A DNA stretch of 34,671 bases from an uncultured Clostridia bacterium (GTDB lineage Bacteria > Bacillota > Clostridia > Christensenellales > Borkfalkiaceae): positions 1 to 34,671 of the forward strand of contig CANQUD010000018.1 in the NCBI GenBank assembly GCA_947626935.1. Direction: 5' to 3'. Both the position numbers and the translations under genes were made by a program. Under the pieces are notes generated by a model that was given only the letters and a program-made list of their open reading frames with translations, did not search any database and was not told the origin of the DNA. Below are positions 20,025-27,553 of this stretch, in pieces; position 1 is the first letter of the stretch; each line of letters begins with the position of its first letter.

Positions 20025-20086
20025 TCATCTGCTTCAAGCTCCCGAGGATCATCGGCTGCATCGTACGGATGTTTTACAGAGGATGA
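20021..20086 (+). CDS. spoVM: Stage V sporulation protein M (SpoVM)
   Basis: A 21-codon gene with AGGAGG (20011-20016) four bases before its ATG, overlapping thiN (ATGA) at the front and the dipeptidase start (ATGA) at the back. The peptide contains KLPRIIGCIVR at residues 6-16, which lines up with KLPKFLGGIVR of the Bacillus subtilis 26-residue SpoVM, keeping Lys, Leu, the helix-breaking Pro, Gly, Ile, Val and Arg. SpoVM is an amphipathic helix that senses forespore membrane curvature and anchors the spore coat basement layer through SpoIVA. Position after thiN is the same as in B. subtilis. It is five residues shorter at the C-terminus. Family and context agree; function not tested. Confidence 0.87.
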   Translation: MIICFKLPRIIGCIVRMFYRG

Positions 20087-20979
20087 AATATATCGATCTG
20101 CACACGGACGCTCTCACAAAAGAGGGCGTCCGTTCTGTTACGAAAGAGACCCTTGCCCGCGGCGGATGTGCGCTCGAGTGCTTTGCATGCTTCACCCCGC
20201 GCGGCGACCTCGGAAAAACGCTGAAACTGTGCGATAAGTTTCAGAAAATGTGCCTTGATGAGGGCTTTCGGCAGGTGAAGAGGGGCGGCAATCTTGCAGG
20301 GGAAGGCATGCTCGCCATGCTGACCGTGGAAGGGGGAGAAGCGGTCGGGGGAGACCTTGGAAATCTTCGTTTCTTGCACGAAAAAGGGGTGCGGATGCTG
20401 ACGCTCGTCTGGAATTTCGACAACGACCTGGGCACGTCGCACACGACTTCGGAGAGGGAAAGGGGGCTGACTCCCTTCGGACGCGCCGCCGTGGAGTTGA
20501 TGGGGGAACTCGGGATGATCGCCGACATCTCGCACGGCTCCGATGCCCTCTTTTTCGACGTCGCCGCATGGAGCAAGCGGACGGGGATCCCCTTCGTCGC
20601 AAGCCATTCGAACGCGAGGGCATGCCGCGAACACACGAGGAATTTGAGCGACGGGGAGATCCGCACCCTTGCCGACTGCGGCGGGGTCATGGGACTCAAT
20701 TTCTACGATAAATTTCTCGCGGCAGACAGGAGCTGCGAGGGGCAAAAAGCCGCGATGATCGCGCATATGACGCATATTCTGAAGGTCGGCGGGGAAGACG
20801 TGCTCGCCTTCGGGAGCGACTTTGACGGATGTCCCCAAAATGCGTATATGAAAACCGCGGCAGATATGCCGCGGCTGCTGTTTGAGATGGAGAAAGTGTT
20901 TCCGCATCGCGTCGTCGAGAAGGTCGCCTATGGCAACGCCGCACGAGTCATTCAAAGCGTTCTGGACGAAAAGAATTGA
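20083..20979 (+). CDS. Membrane dipeptidase (peptidase M19 family)
   Basis: A 298-residue zinc dipeptidase of the renal dipeptidase family. Metal-binding and active-site motifs: DLHTD at the N-terminus (H-x-D), TVEGGEAV (bridging Glu), SHGSD, ASHSNAR (His), and FGSDFDG (Asp). Members hydrolyse dipeptides including D-amino-acid ones, so peptidoglycan-peptide recycling or spore cortex metabolism is possible. No signal peptide is seen, so it is cytoplasmic despite the family name. The start overlaps the spoVM stop by 4 bases; it is not part of the usual Firmicutes neighbourhood here. Confidence 0.9.
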   Translation: MKYIDLHTDALTKEGVRSVTKETLARGGCALECFACFTPRGDLGKTLKLCDKFQKMCLDEGFRQVKRGGNLAGEGMLAMLTVEGGEAVGGDLGNLRFLHEKGVRMLTLVWNFDNDLGTSHTTSERERGLTPFGRAAVELMGELGMIADISHGSDALFFDVAAWSKRTGIPFVASHSNARACREHTRNLSDGEIRTLADCGGVMGLNFYDKFLAADRSCEGQKAAMIAHMTHILKVGGEDVLAFGSDFDGCPQNAYMKTAADMPRLLFEMEKVFPHRVVEKVAYGNAARVIQSVLDEKN

Positions 20980-21021
20980 GGGGGGATAGCGTCCCCTTGT
21001 CGCCCCTCGGGGTCCCCGCTT

Positions 21022-21132
21022 TCTCTTGTCGCCCCTCATAGGGGAGATGTCGAGGCGTAGCCGAGACAGAGGGGTTTTAACCCCTTTCCCCTCGCAAGCT
21101 CGGGGACTTCCCCTAAAAGGGGCAGCGAGAGA
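21022..21132. repeat. Dispersed repeat module, CTCTTGTCGCCCCTCA type, copy A
   Basis: Contains CTCTTGTCGCCCCTCA, AGGGGAGATGTC, GACAGAGGGGTTT and ACTTCCCCTAAAAGGGGCAG in this order. The same order appears at 24501-24608; only the short hairpin inserts between the conserved blocks differ. Confidence 0.8.
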
Positions 21133-21133
21133 A

Positions 21134-21190
21134 AAATGCGGTGACCCACACCCTGTCGCGATGCGACCTCCCTCTCCCATGGAGAGGGTA
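21134..21190. repeat. Dispersed repeat module, GCGGTGACCCACACCC type (inverted copy)
   Basis: GCGGTGACCCACACCC followed by CTCTCCCATGGAGAGGGTAA. The reverse complement of this module lies at about 24460-24500, but there it precedes rather than follows the CTCTTGTCG module. Confidence 0.7.
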
Positions 21191-21277
21191 AGAGCCTACC
21201 CCTTCGGGGGGGAGGCTCTGACCTTACCCCCAGCGGGGGGAAGGTGGCACGGCGTAGCCGTGACGAATGGGGGGGAC
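21191..21277. repeat. Dispersed GC-rich repeat, CATTCGTCACGGC type, inverted copy
   Basis: The reverse complement of this stretch matches 1921-2010: CCCCATTCGTCACGGC, GCCGTGCCACCTTCCCCCC, GGTAAGGT and the GAGCCTACCCCTTCGGGG block are shared. Confidence 0.8.
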
Positions 21278-21413
21278 ATTCTAAATCCCTGCGCGTAGCA
21301 AAACCGCGCTTTTGCGGAGCGCACCCCATTTGCCACACTACCGTAGGCTTAATGTCCGTTCAAAGCGCGGAAGGCGTGGCAGCAGAGTGGGAGAAATACA
21401 CAATACTAACCCC

Positions 21414-21453
21414 TCGCGCGGATTTATTTTGCGAAGCAAAAGAAATCGCGCGA
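21414..21453. repeat. Long hairpin downstream of the ABC transporter
   Basis: TCGCGC..GATTT..TTTTGC pairs with GCAAAA..AAATC..GCGCGA around a GAA loop, about 17 bp with one bulged G and one mismatch. It lies 8 bases beyond the transporter stop and could slow or end transcription from that side, but has no T-run. Confidence 0.6.
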
Positions 21454-21460
21454 AACACTC

Positions 21461-24325
21461 TCACAGTGCCCTTATACTTTCCACGGGCTTTTTTCTTGCG
21501 GCGAAGTAGACGGGCAGGAAGGTCGAGATGAGGGCGACGGCAACGGCGACGGCGACCATAATGATGATCGGCACAAACCCGAACACAAACAGCGTCACCT
21601 CAAAGCCGATGCTGTCCCTCAAAATATTATTGATGACAAAGGTCAGGACCGTCGTGCCGATGATGGCGAGCACCGTGCAGATGCCGACGATGATGCCGCT
21701 CTCCGAGAAGAAGATCTTAAACACGTCCGTCCCTCTCGCACCGACCGCCCGCAGGATGCCGATCTCCTTCTTCTTGTTCGTGATGCTCATGGAGATGAAG
21801 TTGAAGAGGAGCAGGGACGAGAACACGGCAAGGACCAAGCCGATGACGAGGAACACGACGGAGAGTTCGGCGACGATGTCGGATGCCATGCTGACTTCGG
21901 CGTACAGGGTATTTCCGACGGTGTAGAAGATGTCCGTCACGGGATCGGTCACATCCGTCCTGTCAAAGATGGCGCCGAGCGCCGAGGCGCTGTGTTCAAA
22001 GGGGACAAGCACGGCACCGAACGTCGCATCCGCCTCGGGGATATACTTGGTCTCATCCCTCTGTTGGGATTCCGAGATAAGGGCGTCATACGTCTTTTGG
22101 GAGCAATAATAGCCGTAGTCGTCGAATGAGGCGATCATGCCGACGATGCGGAAGGTCCCGACGCTCTTGTACTGCGGTCCGTATCGGTCATAGGTGATGG
22201 AAGAGTACTCCCGCGTGATGGGGTGGGCGGCGAGGAAGGCTTTCAGGTCGGAAAGAAACGTCTCATCGTCTTTGTAGGAGGGGTAGTTCTCCAGCCGATC
22301 GAGGAGATCCTTATATTCCTCGTAGCCCTCGTCGCTCTCCTTCGGCATTTCTTCCCTATAGAAGGTAGCGAGATCGAAGTAGGGGACGATGAATTCGTCA
22401 TCCTCGAGGGAAGTACGTTCTTCCGCCGTGACGACGGGAAGCATGGGACGGTTCCCCGCGGGGTCGTAGACGGCAAACGAGCGGGAGACCGCCGTTTCGT
22501 AGGTGCCGTATTCATCGGTCGTGAGCGCGGTATAGTTCAGCTGCGCATAGTCGAAGTAGGAGATCGGCGAATCGAAGGATTGGCGGAAGGAATCGGCAAG
22601 CGCCTGCGTCGAGACGGCGAGCGAATGGAGTCCCTCGCGGAGATAGGATCGGAAGGCATAGAGGTTGAGTTCTATGTTGTAGTCGTAATAGCCGTCGTTC
22701 CCTTGGAGATCCTTGTATTGATCGTACTTGTGAGGCAGTTCTCCGCTGTCGAAAACGCCGCATATGTTGAGGATCTTGCCTTCCGTAACGAGCCGATTCC
22801 CCACGAGATCGTCGGCGGAAGAGATCTTCACGGACGCCTCGGCGAGATTTCCTTCCGCATCGGCGGGAAGGTAGCCGAGCGCCTCGGCACAGGCGAGAAA
22901 ATAGCTGCTGACGCAGATGTCGTCGTCGCGTTCGGGAAGGCTGCCCGCAAGGAGTTTCTGTCCGAGCGGATGTCCTTCGGCGATGACGGTGAGGGAAGCG
23001 ATCTGCGGCAGATAGTAATAGCTTTCTCCCTTGATCTGGGAGAAGGCAAGGTTGACGGAGTAGGTGCCGATGGCGTTCTCTCCGAAGCTTCGGACTTCGG
23101 CGGGGGTGAAGAGGGCGGGATATCTTGTCGTATAGGCGAGTTCCCCGTCCACATAGCGGCGCTGTTCATAGCGCTTGTTGAGCGTAATATAGTCGTAGTC
23201 GGTCGCAAGGAAGGAGCTGACGAGCACGCTCCGCTCGCTGTAGAGCATCATCGTCGAGGCAAGCCCGAACATGATGAACGCGGCGACGGAGAGAAGGATC
23301 GTCATGATGAGACGGAAGGGCTTGAGTTTGAGTCCCGAAGCGCCGATGCGGAGCGCCTTGAGAACGGGCAGGCGGCTGCGGATGAACTTGGTCTGCTTGC
23401 CGTCGTACTCCTTGACTTCGACCTCTCCCGTCTCCCCGAATTTTTCCCGTGCGCCGTCCTCGCCGATCCTGTTGACGCGGCGGAAGGAAGCGATGTCGTC
23501 CTTTCCCTTGGAGAGGAGAACTTCTCCGTCGCTCTCCTTGAGGAAGGTCTCGATCTCCTTGAGCGTCCGCGCGTCGATCGCGCCGCCCTGCACGGAGAGG
23601 GTGTCCTTTCCGATGCGCTTGACGTTCTCTGTCACCTTCTCGGCGGCGACATGCTCCTTCGTGACGTCGGAGACGATCTTGCCGTCCTTGAGTTCGATGA
23701 TGCGGTCGCCGTAACTTTCCGCAAACTCCCTGTCATGGGAGACGACGAGCACGAGCCTCGTCTCGGACAGGCGCTTGAGGGTGTCGAACACCTGCTTTCC
23801 CGTCGCGGAATCGAGGGCGCCCGTCGGTTCGTCCGCCATGATGATCTGGGGATCCTTGACGAGCGCTCTCGCGATCGCGATGCGCTGCTTCTGCCCGCCC
23901 GAGAGGGTGTTCGGCTTGCGCTTTGCAAAAGCTTCCAGCTCCACGTCGCGGAGAATGGACGAGATCTTGTCCCGATCCTTGGACTTGCCCTGAAGCTCGA
24001 GGGCGAGGGCGATGTTGTCCTCTACGGTGAATTCGTCGAGGACGTTGTACTCCTGAAAGATGAAGCCGACAAAGGTGTTGCGGTAGGAGTCGAAGTCCGC
24101 GCCCGAAAAGTCCTTTGAGGACTTGCCCATGACGACGACCTCGCCCGAGGTGGGGGCGTCGAGACCGCCCGCGAGGTTCAGAAGGGTCGATTTGCCGCTG
24201 CCCGACTTGCCGAGCAGGAACACGAGACCGGTCTCCCCGAAGGAGACGGAGACGTCGTCGATCGCTCGTGTGACCGCTCCGCCCTTGGTCGTATAGATCT
24301 TGGTGAGATGTCTGATTTCCAGCAT
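21461..24325 (-). CDS. ABC transporter, fused ATPase-FtsX permease (MacB-like)
   Basis: A 954-residue fusion. The N-terminal ATPase has Walker A GKSGSGKST at 39-47, the FQEYN Q-loop, signature LSGGQKQR, Walker B IIMADEPTGALD and an H-loop (VVSHDREF). After a charged linker there is one membrane segment (FRLIMTILLSVAAFIMFGLA, about 345-365), a ~450-residue extracytoplasmic region, then three C-terminal segments of an FtsX domain, ending KPVESIRAL. This is the mechanotransmission-type transporter class (MacB/BceAB/lipoprotein export relatives) that moves peptides, toxins or lipids rather than small solutes. AGGAG precedes the start. It has its own promoter. Substrate unknown; a role in antimicrobial peptide handling is a guess, and no linked sensor kinase is present. 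Confidence 0.9.
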   Translation of the reverse strand: MLEIRHLTKIYTTKGGAVTRAIDDVSVSFGETGLVFLLGKSGSGKSTLLNLAGGLDAPTSGEVVVMGKSSKDFSGADFDSYRNTFVGFIFQEYNVLDEFTVEDNIALALELQGKSKDRDKISSILRDVELEAFAKRKPNTLSGGQKQRIAIARALVKDPQIIMADEPTGALDSATGKQVFDTLKRLSETRLVLVVSHDREFAESYGDRIIELKDGKIVSDVTKEHVAAEKVTENVKRIGKDTLSVQGGAIDARTLKEIETFLKESDGEVLLSKGKDDIASFRRVNRIGEDGAREKFGETGEVEVKEYDGKQTKFIRSRLPVLKALRIGASGLKLKPFRLIMTILLSVAAFIMFGLASTMMLYSERSVLVSSFLATDYDYITLNKRYEQRRYVDGELAYTTRYPALFTPAEVRSFGENAIGTYSVNLAFSQIKGESYYYLPQIASLTVIAEGHPLGQKLLAGSLPERDDDICVSSYFLACAEALGYLPADAEGNLAEASVKISSADDLVGNRLVTEGKILNICGVFDSGELPHKYDQYKDLQGNDGYYDYNIELNLYAFRSYLREGLHSLAVSTQALADSFRQSFDSPISYFDYAQLNYTALTTDEYGTYETAVSRSFAVYDPAGNRPMLPVVTAEERTSLEDDEFIVPYFDLATFYREEMPKESDEGYEEYKDLLDRLENYPSYKDDETFLSDLKAFLAAHPITREYSSITYDRYGPQYKSVGTFRIVGMIASFDDYGYYCSQKTYDALISESQQRDETKYIPEADATFGAVLVPFEHSASALGAIFDRTDVTDPVTDIFYTVGNTLYAEVSMASDIVAELSVVFLVIGLVLAVFSSLLLFNFISMSITNKKKEIGILRAVGARGTDVFKIFFSESGIIVGICTVLAIIGTTVLTFVINNILRDSIGFEVTLFVFGFVPIIIMVAVAVAVALISTFLPVYFAARKKPVESIRAL

Positions 24326-24378
24326 AAAACACTCCTTTCTTCTTATGACGAATGAGAGTTGCCCTTTGTCCCACTTTC

Positions 24379-24407
24379 ATTGTACAAAAAAATCCCCCGC
24401 TTGTCAA
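24379..24407 (-). promoter_or_regulatory. Consensus promoter for the ABC transporter
   Basis: On the minus strand TTGACA (24402-24407) and TACAAT (24379-24384) with a 17-bp spacer containing a GGGGG and a T-run. The mRNA would begin about 47 nt before the transporter ATG. Confidence 0.85.
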
Positions 24408-24439
24408 GATGCAGAGGGGGAGATAACGAAGTGTCCCCT

Positions 24440-24608
24440 TGCTGGGGGGTAGACTTTACCCTCTCCATGGGAGAGGGGTAGGGGTGTGGGTCACCGCAGC
24501 TCTCTTGTCGCCCCTCACAGGGGAGATGTCACGAGCATTGCGAGTGACAGAGGGGTTTAACCCCTTTGCCCCTTACGGGGCACTTCCCCTAAAAGGGGCA
24601 GCAAGGGA
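24440..24608. repeat. Dispersed repeat modules, copy B, upstream of the LRR gene
   Basis: Begins with CCCTCTCCATGGGAGAGGGG and GTGGGTCACCGC (24460-24500), followed by the CTCTTGTCGCCCCTCA module (24501-24608). The modules are the same as at 21022-21190, but the first is inverted and moved to the other side. Together the two copies bracket the ABC transporter gene. Confidence 0.8.
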
Positions 24609-24658
24609 ACGCCGCATCGCGCCCGAAACGGCGCGATGCGGAAAATTCTCAAAAACAC

Positions 24659-24687
24659 TTGTAATTTTCATCGTCAGGTGGTATACT
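24659..24687 (+). promoter_or_regulatory. Promoter of the LRR surface protein gene
   Basis: TTGTAA (24659-24664) and TATACT (24682-24687), 17-bp spacer. The transcript is expected to begin near 24694, at the first bases of a long stem-loop, giving a leader of about 190 nt. Confidence 0.65.
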
Positions 24688-24692
24688 GATAC

Positions 24693-24794
24693 CGTCACAC
24701 AAGTTTATATTTTCGGCAAAGTGGGAACACAATTTCAGGCATTGTGTATCTCTTTTTCCCGCATGCCAAAATATACGGAAAAACTTGTGTGACG
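24693..24794 (+). promoter_or_regulatory. Structured 5' leader, possible regulatory RNA element
   Basis: A perfect 14-bp stem (24693-24706 with 24781-24794; left arm CGTCACACAAGTTT) is extended by ATATTTT/AAAATAT (24707-24713, 24768-24774) and GGC/GCC, and encloses GGGAA/TTCCC (24723-24727, 24756-24760) and ACACAAT/ATTGTGT (24727-24733, 24741-24747). It sits between the promoter and an intrinsic terminator. I do not recognise a known riboswitch class. Alternatives are a miniature inverted-repeat element or an invertible segment. Confidence 0.55.
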
Positions 24795-24814
24795 ACAATC
24801 GGAGATACCAGGCG

Positions 24815-24845
24815 GTGTGTCTTCGGTTGAAGGCACACTTTTTTT
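24815..24845 (+). terminator. Intrinsic terminator inside the LRR gene leader (attenuator)
   Basis: A 10-bp stem, GTGTGTCTTC (24815-24824) with GAAGGCACAC (24829-24838), loop GGTT, then seven T's (24839-24845). It lies 40 bases before the LRR start codon and downstream of its promoter. GGCACA (24832-24837) can pair instead with TGTGCC (24845-24850), a possible antiterminator that would open the terminator stem. Confidence 0.8.
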
Positions 24846-24884
24846 GTGCCGTCTACCGCAAAAAAATTTTTTCGGAGGTTTCAA

Positions 24885-27080
24885 ATGACAAAACAACGCA
24901 AAAAACTCATCGTGATCCTGTCGGTCGCGGCAGCCGTCGTGCTGACCGTTGCCGCCGTCCTTGCCGTGACATTGACAAGATCGGGCAGCCCGCAAGAGGA
25001 CGGTCCGCAAGAGGGCGGCGGTCCGCAAGAGCACACGCATACCTTTTCACAGGATTGGACATGGAACGAGGAGTTCCACTGGCATGCGGCGACTTGCGGA
25101 CACCCCGAAGAGACAAGCGGAAAAGCCGCGCACGACTACAAAAACGGCGTCTGCGGCACGTGTACATATGCGCATGAAAATCACACGTTCCGAGACGGCA
25201 AATGCGAGGTGTGCGGTCTGCCGATGCCAAGTTCGGAACTGCGCTATGAAGAAGTATTGGATGCAGACGGACAGACGGTGACAGGCTATGCCGTGGTCGG
25301 CTGGGCGGACAGCGAGACGGACAGGACGCAGCTCCTGATCCCCGCCGAACATGCGGGGAAACCCGTCGTTGCGGTCGGCGAAAGCGCGTTTGACGTAGAC
25401 GACGGGGACGGCGATGAGACGCTCGCCTATGTCTATCTGCCCGAGACGGTAAAAGATATCGGCGAATATGCCTTCTACGGTTGTACAGGTCTCGAAAGAA
25501 TCAACCTTGAACATGTCGAGAATGTGTATAAGGGCGCATTTTACGAATGCGCGGGGCTTGAGAGCGCGGAGCTGGGTGAACTGAAAAACTTGGGACAATA
25601 TGCGTTCTACGGCTGCACTTCCCTGAAATATGTGCGGGTCGAAGGTGCGGAGACCTTCGACGAGCAAGCATTCCGCAACTGTCCCGCGCTTGAACGGGTG
25701 GAATTCGGCGACGGAGTGGAGAGGATCCCCCAGTATACTTTCTACGAATCGGACGGGGTACGGGAGCTCTCACTTGGGAAAGCCTTCTCGCAGGCGGCGG
25801 AAGATCTTGCAACCGATACTTTCCCCGACGGGCTTGAATCGATCGAAGTCAGCGCGGACAACGCATCTTACGCGGCGGAAGGCGGCATTCTCTACAATCA
25901 GAGCAAGACGGAGATCGTGTATGTGCCGAAGTCGATCAAGGGGAAAGTGACCGTAGCCGACGGCGTAACGGAGATCAAAGCCGCGGCAGCGCATTTTATG
26001 AACCATGCCTATGTGACTTCGCTCACGATCCCCTCCAGCGTGCAGACGATCCAGAACGACTGGGTGCGCAAGCCGTTCAAGGGATGCTATGCGCTTGCGG
26101 AAATTTACGATCTTACCTCGGTCGGGATCAGCACGGACGGAGACTTCGGTCTGTATGAAGATACAGTCATCCATACGACGCTTTCCGAGACGAGCGTCGT
26201 CTCCGACCCCGACGAACACGGCTTTGTCTGGCGCACGGATGCCGACGTCCTGCATGCCTGCTTCGGACGGGAAAAGGATCTGACCTTGCCCGACGGGCAT
26301 GACGGAAGGGCATACGCCATCGGCGCCCGCGCATTTTACGGGAGCAGTTTTGAGAAGGTGACGATCCCGTCAAACGTCACCGCGCTCGGCGAGAGCGCTT
26401 TTCAGGGGAATGAAGTTCTGCTCGAAGTCACGGTCGGAGAGGGACTTGAGGAGATCGGCATCGGTGCCTTCAACGGATGCGCCGCATTGACTCGGATCTC
26501 TCTCCCGAAGAGTCTGAAGACAGTCGGTGCGGGTGCCTTCAGCGGATGCACGGCATTGGAGCGTGCGGACTATGCGGGGACCGTCTCCGAATGGGCTGCG
26601 ATCCAATTCGGAAACGAATTCTCGAATCTGTTTGTCAACATGCAGAAAGAGAAACAGGCGACGCTGTATTTAGGCGACGGAAAGCCCCTGCCCGAAAAGA
26701 TCGTGATCGAGGGGATTGAAATCGTCGGGAACTACGCTTTCTACGGCGCACCCGTCCGGGAAGTCGTTTTCGGAAAGGGCGTAAAGAGGGTCGGACAGGA
26801 CGCGTTCTCCTACTGCGCACAGCTCACGACCGTCGTGATCGGAGAGGAGATGGAATATTTCTATTATGCGTTCACGAACGGAACGCCGATCGGGACATTC
26901 TATTTCGAGGGGACGCAGGAGACATGGGGGACGCTCAACAACGGCAACGGGGGAAGCAGCGCGTACAGAGCCGCGGCGGTCTATTTCTATTCCGCGGGAG
27001 CGCCTTCCGCGGAGCAGTTGGGACAGAGCGAAAACTGGTGGCATTACGGGGACGGCGGGGAGCCGACCGAGTGGGAATGA
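24885..27080 (+). CDS. BspA-type leucine-rich-repeat surface protein
   Basis: A 731-residue secreted or membrane-anchored protein. Residues 1-31 are a signal/anchor (MTKQRKKLIVILSVAAAVVL onward) with no lipobox. Residues about 40-115 hold two Cys/His-rich segments (HTHTFSQDWTWNEEFHWHAATCGH, CGTCTYAHENHTF, CEVCGLPMPSS) of the kind found at the N-termini of Clostridia surface proteins. The rest is LRR_5 repeats recognisable by AFYGCTGLERI, AFRNCPALERVEF, AFQGNEVLLEV, AFNGCAALTRISLP and AFSGCTALERA. No LPXTG sorting signal is seen at the C-terminus. Such proteins mediate adhesion or host interaction. GGAGG (24874-24878) fixes the start. Transcription appears to be controlled by the leader described separately. 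Confidence 0.9.
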   Translation: MTKQRKKLIVILSVAAAVVLTVAAVLAVTLTRSGSPQEDGPQEGGGPQEHTHTFSQDWTWNEEFHWHAATCGHPEETSGKAAHDYKNGVCGTCTYAHENHTFRDGKCEVCGLPMPSSELRYEEVLDADGQTVTGYAVVGWADSETDRTQLLIPAEHAGKPVVAVGESAFDVDDGDGDETLAYVYLPETVKDIGEYAFYGCTGLERINLEHVENVYKGAFYECAGLESAELGELKNLGQYAFYGCTSLKYVRVEGAETFDEQAFRNCPALERVEFGDGVERIPQYTFYESDGVRELSLGKAFSQAAEDLATDTFPDGLESIEVSADNASYAAEGGILYNQSKTEIVYVPKSIKGKVTVADGVTEIKAAAAHFMNHAYVTSLTIPSSVQTIQNDWVRKPFKGCYALAEIYDLTSVGISTDGDFGLYEDTVIHTTLSETSVVSDPDEHGFVWRTDADVLHACFGREKDLTLPDGHDGRAYAIGARAFYGSSFEKVTIPSNVTALGESAFQGNEVLLEVTVGEGLEEIGIGAFNGCAALTRISLPKSLKTVGAGAFSGCTALERADYAGTVSEWAAIQFGNEFSNLFVNMQKEKQATLYLGDGKPLPEKIVIEGIEIVGNYAFYGAPVREVVFGKGVKRVGQDAFSYCAQLTTVVIGEEMEYFYYAFTNGTPIGTFYFEGTQETWGTLNNGNGGSSAYRAAAVYFYSAGAPSAEQLGQSENWWHYGDGGEPTEWE

Positions 27081-27104
27081 ACCGAAAAAAACAAAAAAAT
27101 GCAC

Positions 27105-27133
27105 GAAAAAAGCGCCGCGGAGACCGCGGCGCT
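27105..27133 (-). terminator. Intrinsic terminator of rpmB
   Basis: A perfect 10-bp stem (AGCGCCGCGG at 27111-27120, CCGCGGCGCT at 27124-27133, loop AGA). Read on the minus strand it is followed by a T-run (complement of 27105-27110). It may also slow transcription coming from the LRR gene. Confidence 0.88.
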
Positions 27134-27153
27134 CATCGTTTGCTCCGTTTTCG

Positions 27154-27342
27154 TTAAACTCTTTCGACTTTTCCGCTCTTGAGGCATCTTGCGCAGACGT
27201 AGCCGTTCTCCACTTTGCCGTCCTGAACAAAAGACACCTTCTGCACGTTCGCCTTAAATGCTCTCTTCGTCTTACGGTTGGAGTGGCTGACGTTGTTTCC
27301 CGACGTCTGCCCCTTTCCGCAGATACTGCATACTCTCGACAT
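27154..27342 (-). CDS. rpmB: 50S ribosomal protein L28
   Basis: A 62-residue large-subunit protein beginning MSRVCSICGKGQTSGNNVSH, followed by the family's SNRKTKRAFKANVQKV and ending with CARCLKSGKVERV. Two CxxC pairs (CSIC and CARC) make it the zinc-binding form. The start at 27342 is chosen because GGAGGTGGAG lies just upstream; the longer open frame adds unrelated residues. Its minus orientation, between spoVM-side genes and asp23, is the same as in Bacillus subtilis, so this marks where the conserved order resumes. Confidence 0.95.
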   Translation of the reverse strand: MSRVCSICGKGQTSGNNVSHSNRKTKRAFKANVQKVSFVQDGKVENGYVCARCLKSGKVERV

Positions 27343-27403
27343 ATCTCCACCTCCATGGGTTTTTCCGCTGAAAAATTCGCTCTCCTTTCGGAGACCGATA
27401 TAT

Positions 27404-27432
27404 ATAATACCAAAGAAGTGGGGAAAAAGCAA
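27404..27432 (-). promoter_or_regulatory. Extended -10 promoter for rpmB
   Basis: On the minus strand TGG followed by TATTAT (complement of 27404-27409) forms an extended -10 element; the -35 (TTGCTT, complement of 27427-27432) is weak. A small hairpin with a GAAA loop (27381-27394) lies in the leader. Confidence 0.6.
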
Positions 27433-27494
27433 TAAAAAACGCGCCGATTTTCAGAAAAAATTTTTTCTTTTCCCGAAAAATTTACCGTTATTGC

Positions 27495-27523
27495 TTGCAA
27501 AAAGAGACGTAATAGGATAAAAT
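27495..27523 (+). promoter_or_regulatory. Promoter of asp23-fakA-recG
   Basis: TTGCAA (27495-27500) and TAAAAT (27518-27523), 17-bp spacer, divergent from the rpmB promoter. AAGGAG at 27543-27548 precedes the asp23 ATG. Confidence 0.65.
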
Positions 27524-27553
27524 AGGGAAGAGGTAAAACTCAAAGGAGCAGGT

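Larger units (their letters stand above)
20980..21460. other. Intergenic region of convergent genes filled with repeats
   Basis: No gene is supported. It contains dispersed repeat modules (listed separately) and a 40-base hairpin near 21414-21453. About 120 bp between 21290 and 21410 show no recognisable element. Short open frames here arise from the repeats. Confidence 0.7.

Noticed and set aside
21026-21531. Several short open frames between the dipeptidase and transporter genes
   Set aside because: Composed of the same repeat modules found elsewhere; low-complexity translations without starts of quality.
22223-24118. A 631-codon open frame on the plus strand
   Set aside because: It is antisense to the ABC transporter, whose ATPase motifs and own promoter are clear.
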